Assembly: GCA_947464885.1 (NCBI GenBank)
Contig: CANHYZ010000110.1
Location: 1-6,808 of the forward strand
From: Flavobacteriales bacterium
GTDB taxonomy: Bacteria > Bacteroidota > Bacteroidia > Flavobacteriales_D > Sanyastnellaceae
Direction of reading: 5' to 3'
DNA length: 6,808 bases
The notes beneath the pieces were generated by a model that did no database searches, was not told the DNA's origin, and saw only the letters and a list, made by a program, of their open reading frames with translations. Position 1 is the stretch's first letter, and each line of letters starts with the position of its first letter. The translations under genes and the position numbers were made by a program. This document shows positions 4,803 to 6,808 of the stretch, piece by piece.

Positions 4803-6808
4803 ATGCGTATTTGCCGCAACATCCTCACTCTTGGCATTTTTCTGATTTTCCTTGTCGGACAAATGAACGCTCAACAGCCGTGCTTTAAGCAGCGCGTGAC
4901 TCCCTGGGCCGATTCATTGATGCAAAGTATGTCGCTGGACCAGAAGATTGGTCAGCTGTTCATGGTGGCCGCCTGGAGCGACCCCAAGCACAATGCTTAT
5001 AACCCTCAAAAGATTCAATCGCTCATCGATAACTACGGCATCGGAGGTATTATTTTCATGCAAGGCACACCCGGTCGTCAGGCTATATTGACCAACCGCT
5101 ATCAGTCGAGCAGCAAAGTGCCATTGATGGTCGGTATGGATGCCGAATGGGGCTTGGGCATGCGCCTAGATTCGACCATCGCCTATCCACGTCAGATGAC
5201 TATTGGTGCTTCAACGAACGACAGTCTTGTTTATGCTTTTGGCCGTGAAATGGCACGTCAGCTGCGTCGCCTGGGGGTTCATGTGAGCTTCTCTCCGTGT
5301 GTCGACATCAACAACAACGCAAAGAATCCCGTCATCAACAGCCGTTCATTTGGTGAAAACAAAGAACTCGTGACGGCGCAGAGCCGCATGTATATGAAGG
5401 GCTTGCAGGACGGTGGTGTATTGGCTTGCGCGAAGCACTTTCCCGGTCATGGTGATACGGGTGTGGATTCTCACAAAGACTTGCCTGTTGTGTTGCACAG
5501 CTACGAGCGCCTCGATTCACTGGAATTATATCCCTACAAGCAGCTCATCGGTGAAGGGTTGGGTAGTGTTATGACGGCTCACCTCTATGCACCGGCCTTG
5601 GATCCGAATGAAAAAGTAGCCTCTACCCTTTCGCGCGAGGTCATCACGAATTTGCTGCGCAACAAATTGGGCTTTGGCGGATTGGTATTTACCGATGCGC
5701 TCAACATGCAAGGCGTGGCGAAATTTTTCAAGCCCGGCGAGATTGAAGTGAAAGCGCTTCAGGCCGGCAACGACGTGTTACTCTTCTCGCAAGATGTTCC
5801 TAAGGCTATTGACAAAATCAAGACTGCTCTCGATAGCGGTTGGATCAGCATGGAAGAAATTGACATGCATTGCTACCGAATTCTGCAGGCGAAAGAGTGG
5901 GCCGGTTTGCACAACATGAAAGCCGTGACTGTGGAAAATGTTTATGCCGATCTCAACAACACACAGGCGCTCACCTTGCGCCGCGAGTTGGTTGAAAAGA
6001 GCGTTACGGTCGTTAAGAATGAAGAGAACATCCTCCCATTGGCCAACTTGGTTGGCAAACGTGTGGCTGTGGTGAGTATTGGTGCTGAGCGCAAAAATGA
6101 TTTCAACGCTACCATGGTGCATTACGGCAACTTCGATCACTATGTGATGGAGAAAAGTCCGGATTACAACCGTGCGATGTGGTGGAGAGATACGCTAGGC
6201 ACGTATGATTTGATCATTGCTGCATTGGTTAACTCCAGCAACAAGCCCGAAAAGAACTTCGGCATCACCAATGAGTCCTTGCGTATTCTGAATTCTGTAG
6301 GTGAAGAACGTCAGGTGATTGTGAGCATGCTTGCTAATCCCTACGCCCTCAGTGCGCTGAAGGATTTGAGCAATATCGATGGATTGTTAGTTGCCTACCA
6401 GGATGATCCGATGACGCAGATTGCCGTAGCGGAAGTCATCACGGGTGCCATTGGCGCCGATGGTTCATTGCCGGTAAGTGCGACAGCTCAGTTCCCCGCC
6501 GGTGCCGGTTACAGCACACCTGGTGGAGGTCGCTTGCGTTGGTCGGTGGGTGACGAAATCTGGTATTCCAGCTTGCGTAACACGGCAGGCACTATAGTTC
6601 CCGGCGGCAGTCCTGCCGGCGATTACGAAGAAGACATGATGTCTGACGGTGAGGTTCGCAGTGTACAATCCGTTGAGCAAGCGATGGGTAAAATTGATCG
6701 TATTGCTGAAAGCGGAATTCTCAGCAAGGCCTACCCGGGTTGTCGCATTTTGGTGGCTAAAAAAGGCGAGGTCGTTTTCGACAAAGCCTATGGCACGACT
6801 GATTGGAC
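4803..6808 (+). CDS. Exported GH3 beta-N-acetylglucosaminidase (NagZ-like) with beta-lactamase-type C-terminal domain, 3' end cut off
   Basis: The frame is open from ATG at 4803 to the window edge: 668 residues and no stop. A Sec signal peptide is likely: R2 and R5, hydrophobic core at about 7-19, probable cleavage after MNA (23). There is no lipobox. Residues about 35-370 form the GH3 TIM barrel. KHFPGHGDTG (211-220) followed by DSH (222-224) is the NagZ-type motif whose Asp-His pair acts as general acid/base, and D298 in FTDALNM is the expected nucleophile. Residues about 390-560 resemble the GH3 C-terminal alpha/beta domain. After a gly/acidic-rich linker (about 565-620), the segment AYPGCRILVAKKGEVVFDKAYG (643-664) matches the start of the serine beta-lactamase / PBP-like fold. 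Proteins of this architecture in Bacteroidota are usually near 950-1000 residues, so about 300 are missing, including the SxxK serine. It probably cleaves GlcNAc-containing glycans, perhaps peptidoglycan fragments, in the periplasm. No Shine-Dalgarno site is seen; the start is set by the signal peptide. Confidence 0.9.
   Translation, partial: MRICRNILTLGIFLIFLVGQMNAQQPCFKQRVTPWADSLMQSMSLDQKIGQLFMVAAWSDPKHNAYNPQKIQSLIDNYGIGGIIFMQGTPGRQAILTNRYQSSSKVPLMVGMDAEWGLGMRLDSTIAYPRQMTIGASTNDSLVYAFGREMARQLRRLGVHVSFSPCVDINNNAKNPVINSRSFGENKELVTAQSRMYMKGLQDGGVLACAKHFPGHGDTGVDSHKDLPVVLHSYERLDSLELYPYKQLIGEGLGSVMTAHLYAPALDPNEKVASTLSREVITNLLRNKLGFGGLVFTDALNMQGVAKFFKPGEIEVKALQAGNDVLLFSQDVPKAIDKIKTALDSGWISMEEIDMHCYRILQAKEWAGLHNMKAVTVENVYADLNNTQALTLRRELVEKSVTVVKNEENILPLANLVGKRVAVVSIGAERKNDFNATMVHYGNFDHYVMEKSPDYNRAMWWRDTLGTYDLIIAALVNSSNKPEKNFGITNESLRILNSVGEERQVIVSMLANPYALSALKDLSNIDGLLVAYQDDPMTQIAVAEVITGAIGADGSLPVSATAQFPAGAGYSTPGGGRLRWSVGDEIWYSSLRNTAGTIVPGGSPAGDYEEDMMSDGEVRSVQSVEQAMGKIDRIAESGILSKAYPGCRILVAKKGEVVFDKAYGTTDW

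Noticed and set aside
5335..6140. Minus-strand open frames of 61-120 codons opposite the GH3 gene
   Set aside because: They are antisense to conserved catalytic GH3 sequence and have no recognisable product.

Overview
The window looks like an ordinary chromosomal stretch from a carotenoid-making member of the Bacteroidota, possibly Flavobacteriales or a near relative; the exact family cannot be fixed from the sequence alone. The clues are the gene families (crtB-crtI pair, long exported GH3 protein running into a beta-lactamase-like domain), the lack of strong Shine-Dalgarno sites before most starts, and promoter-like sequences that partly resemble the Bacteroidota TTTG / TAnnTTTG pattern rather than the usual -35/-10 boxes. 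GC content appears close to 50%.

Layout. (1) Positions 1-2378, minus strand: phytoene synthase (crtB, complete) followed with no gap by phytoene desaturase (crtI), whose last few dozen residues lie beyond position 1. (2) Positions 2379-2571: a divergent intergenic region with a terminator-like hairpin plus T-run and a candidate promoter for the rightward genes. (3) Positions 2572-4644, plus strand: citrate synthase (gltA), then 24 bp later a crotonase-family enoyl-CoA hydratase/isomerase, probably one operon. (4) Positions 4645-4802: an intergenic region with a four-copy 7-bp tandem repeat and a nested palindrome overlapping a candidate promoter. (5) Positions 4803-6808, plus strand: a large exported NagZ-like GH3 glycosidase whose reading frame enters a serine beta-lactamase-type domain just as the window ends.

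How the genes work together. CrtB condenses two geranylgeranyl diphosphates to phytoene and CrtI desaturates it, so the leftward pair forms the core of carotenoid synthesis. GltA brings acetyl-CoA into the TCA cycle; the neighbouring crotonase acts on some acyl-CoA, substrate unknown. The GH3 protein probably acts on peptidoglycan-derived or other N-acetylglucosaminides in the periplasm and is likely a separate transcription unit. I see no mobile element, RNA gene, CRISPR array or phage gene, and no clear sign of a new multi-gene system. The items most worth a second look are the nested palindrome before the GH3 gene, the two-domain GH3 protein itself, the tandem repeat, the hairpin in the divergent region and the altered active site of the crotonase.
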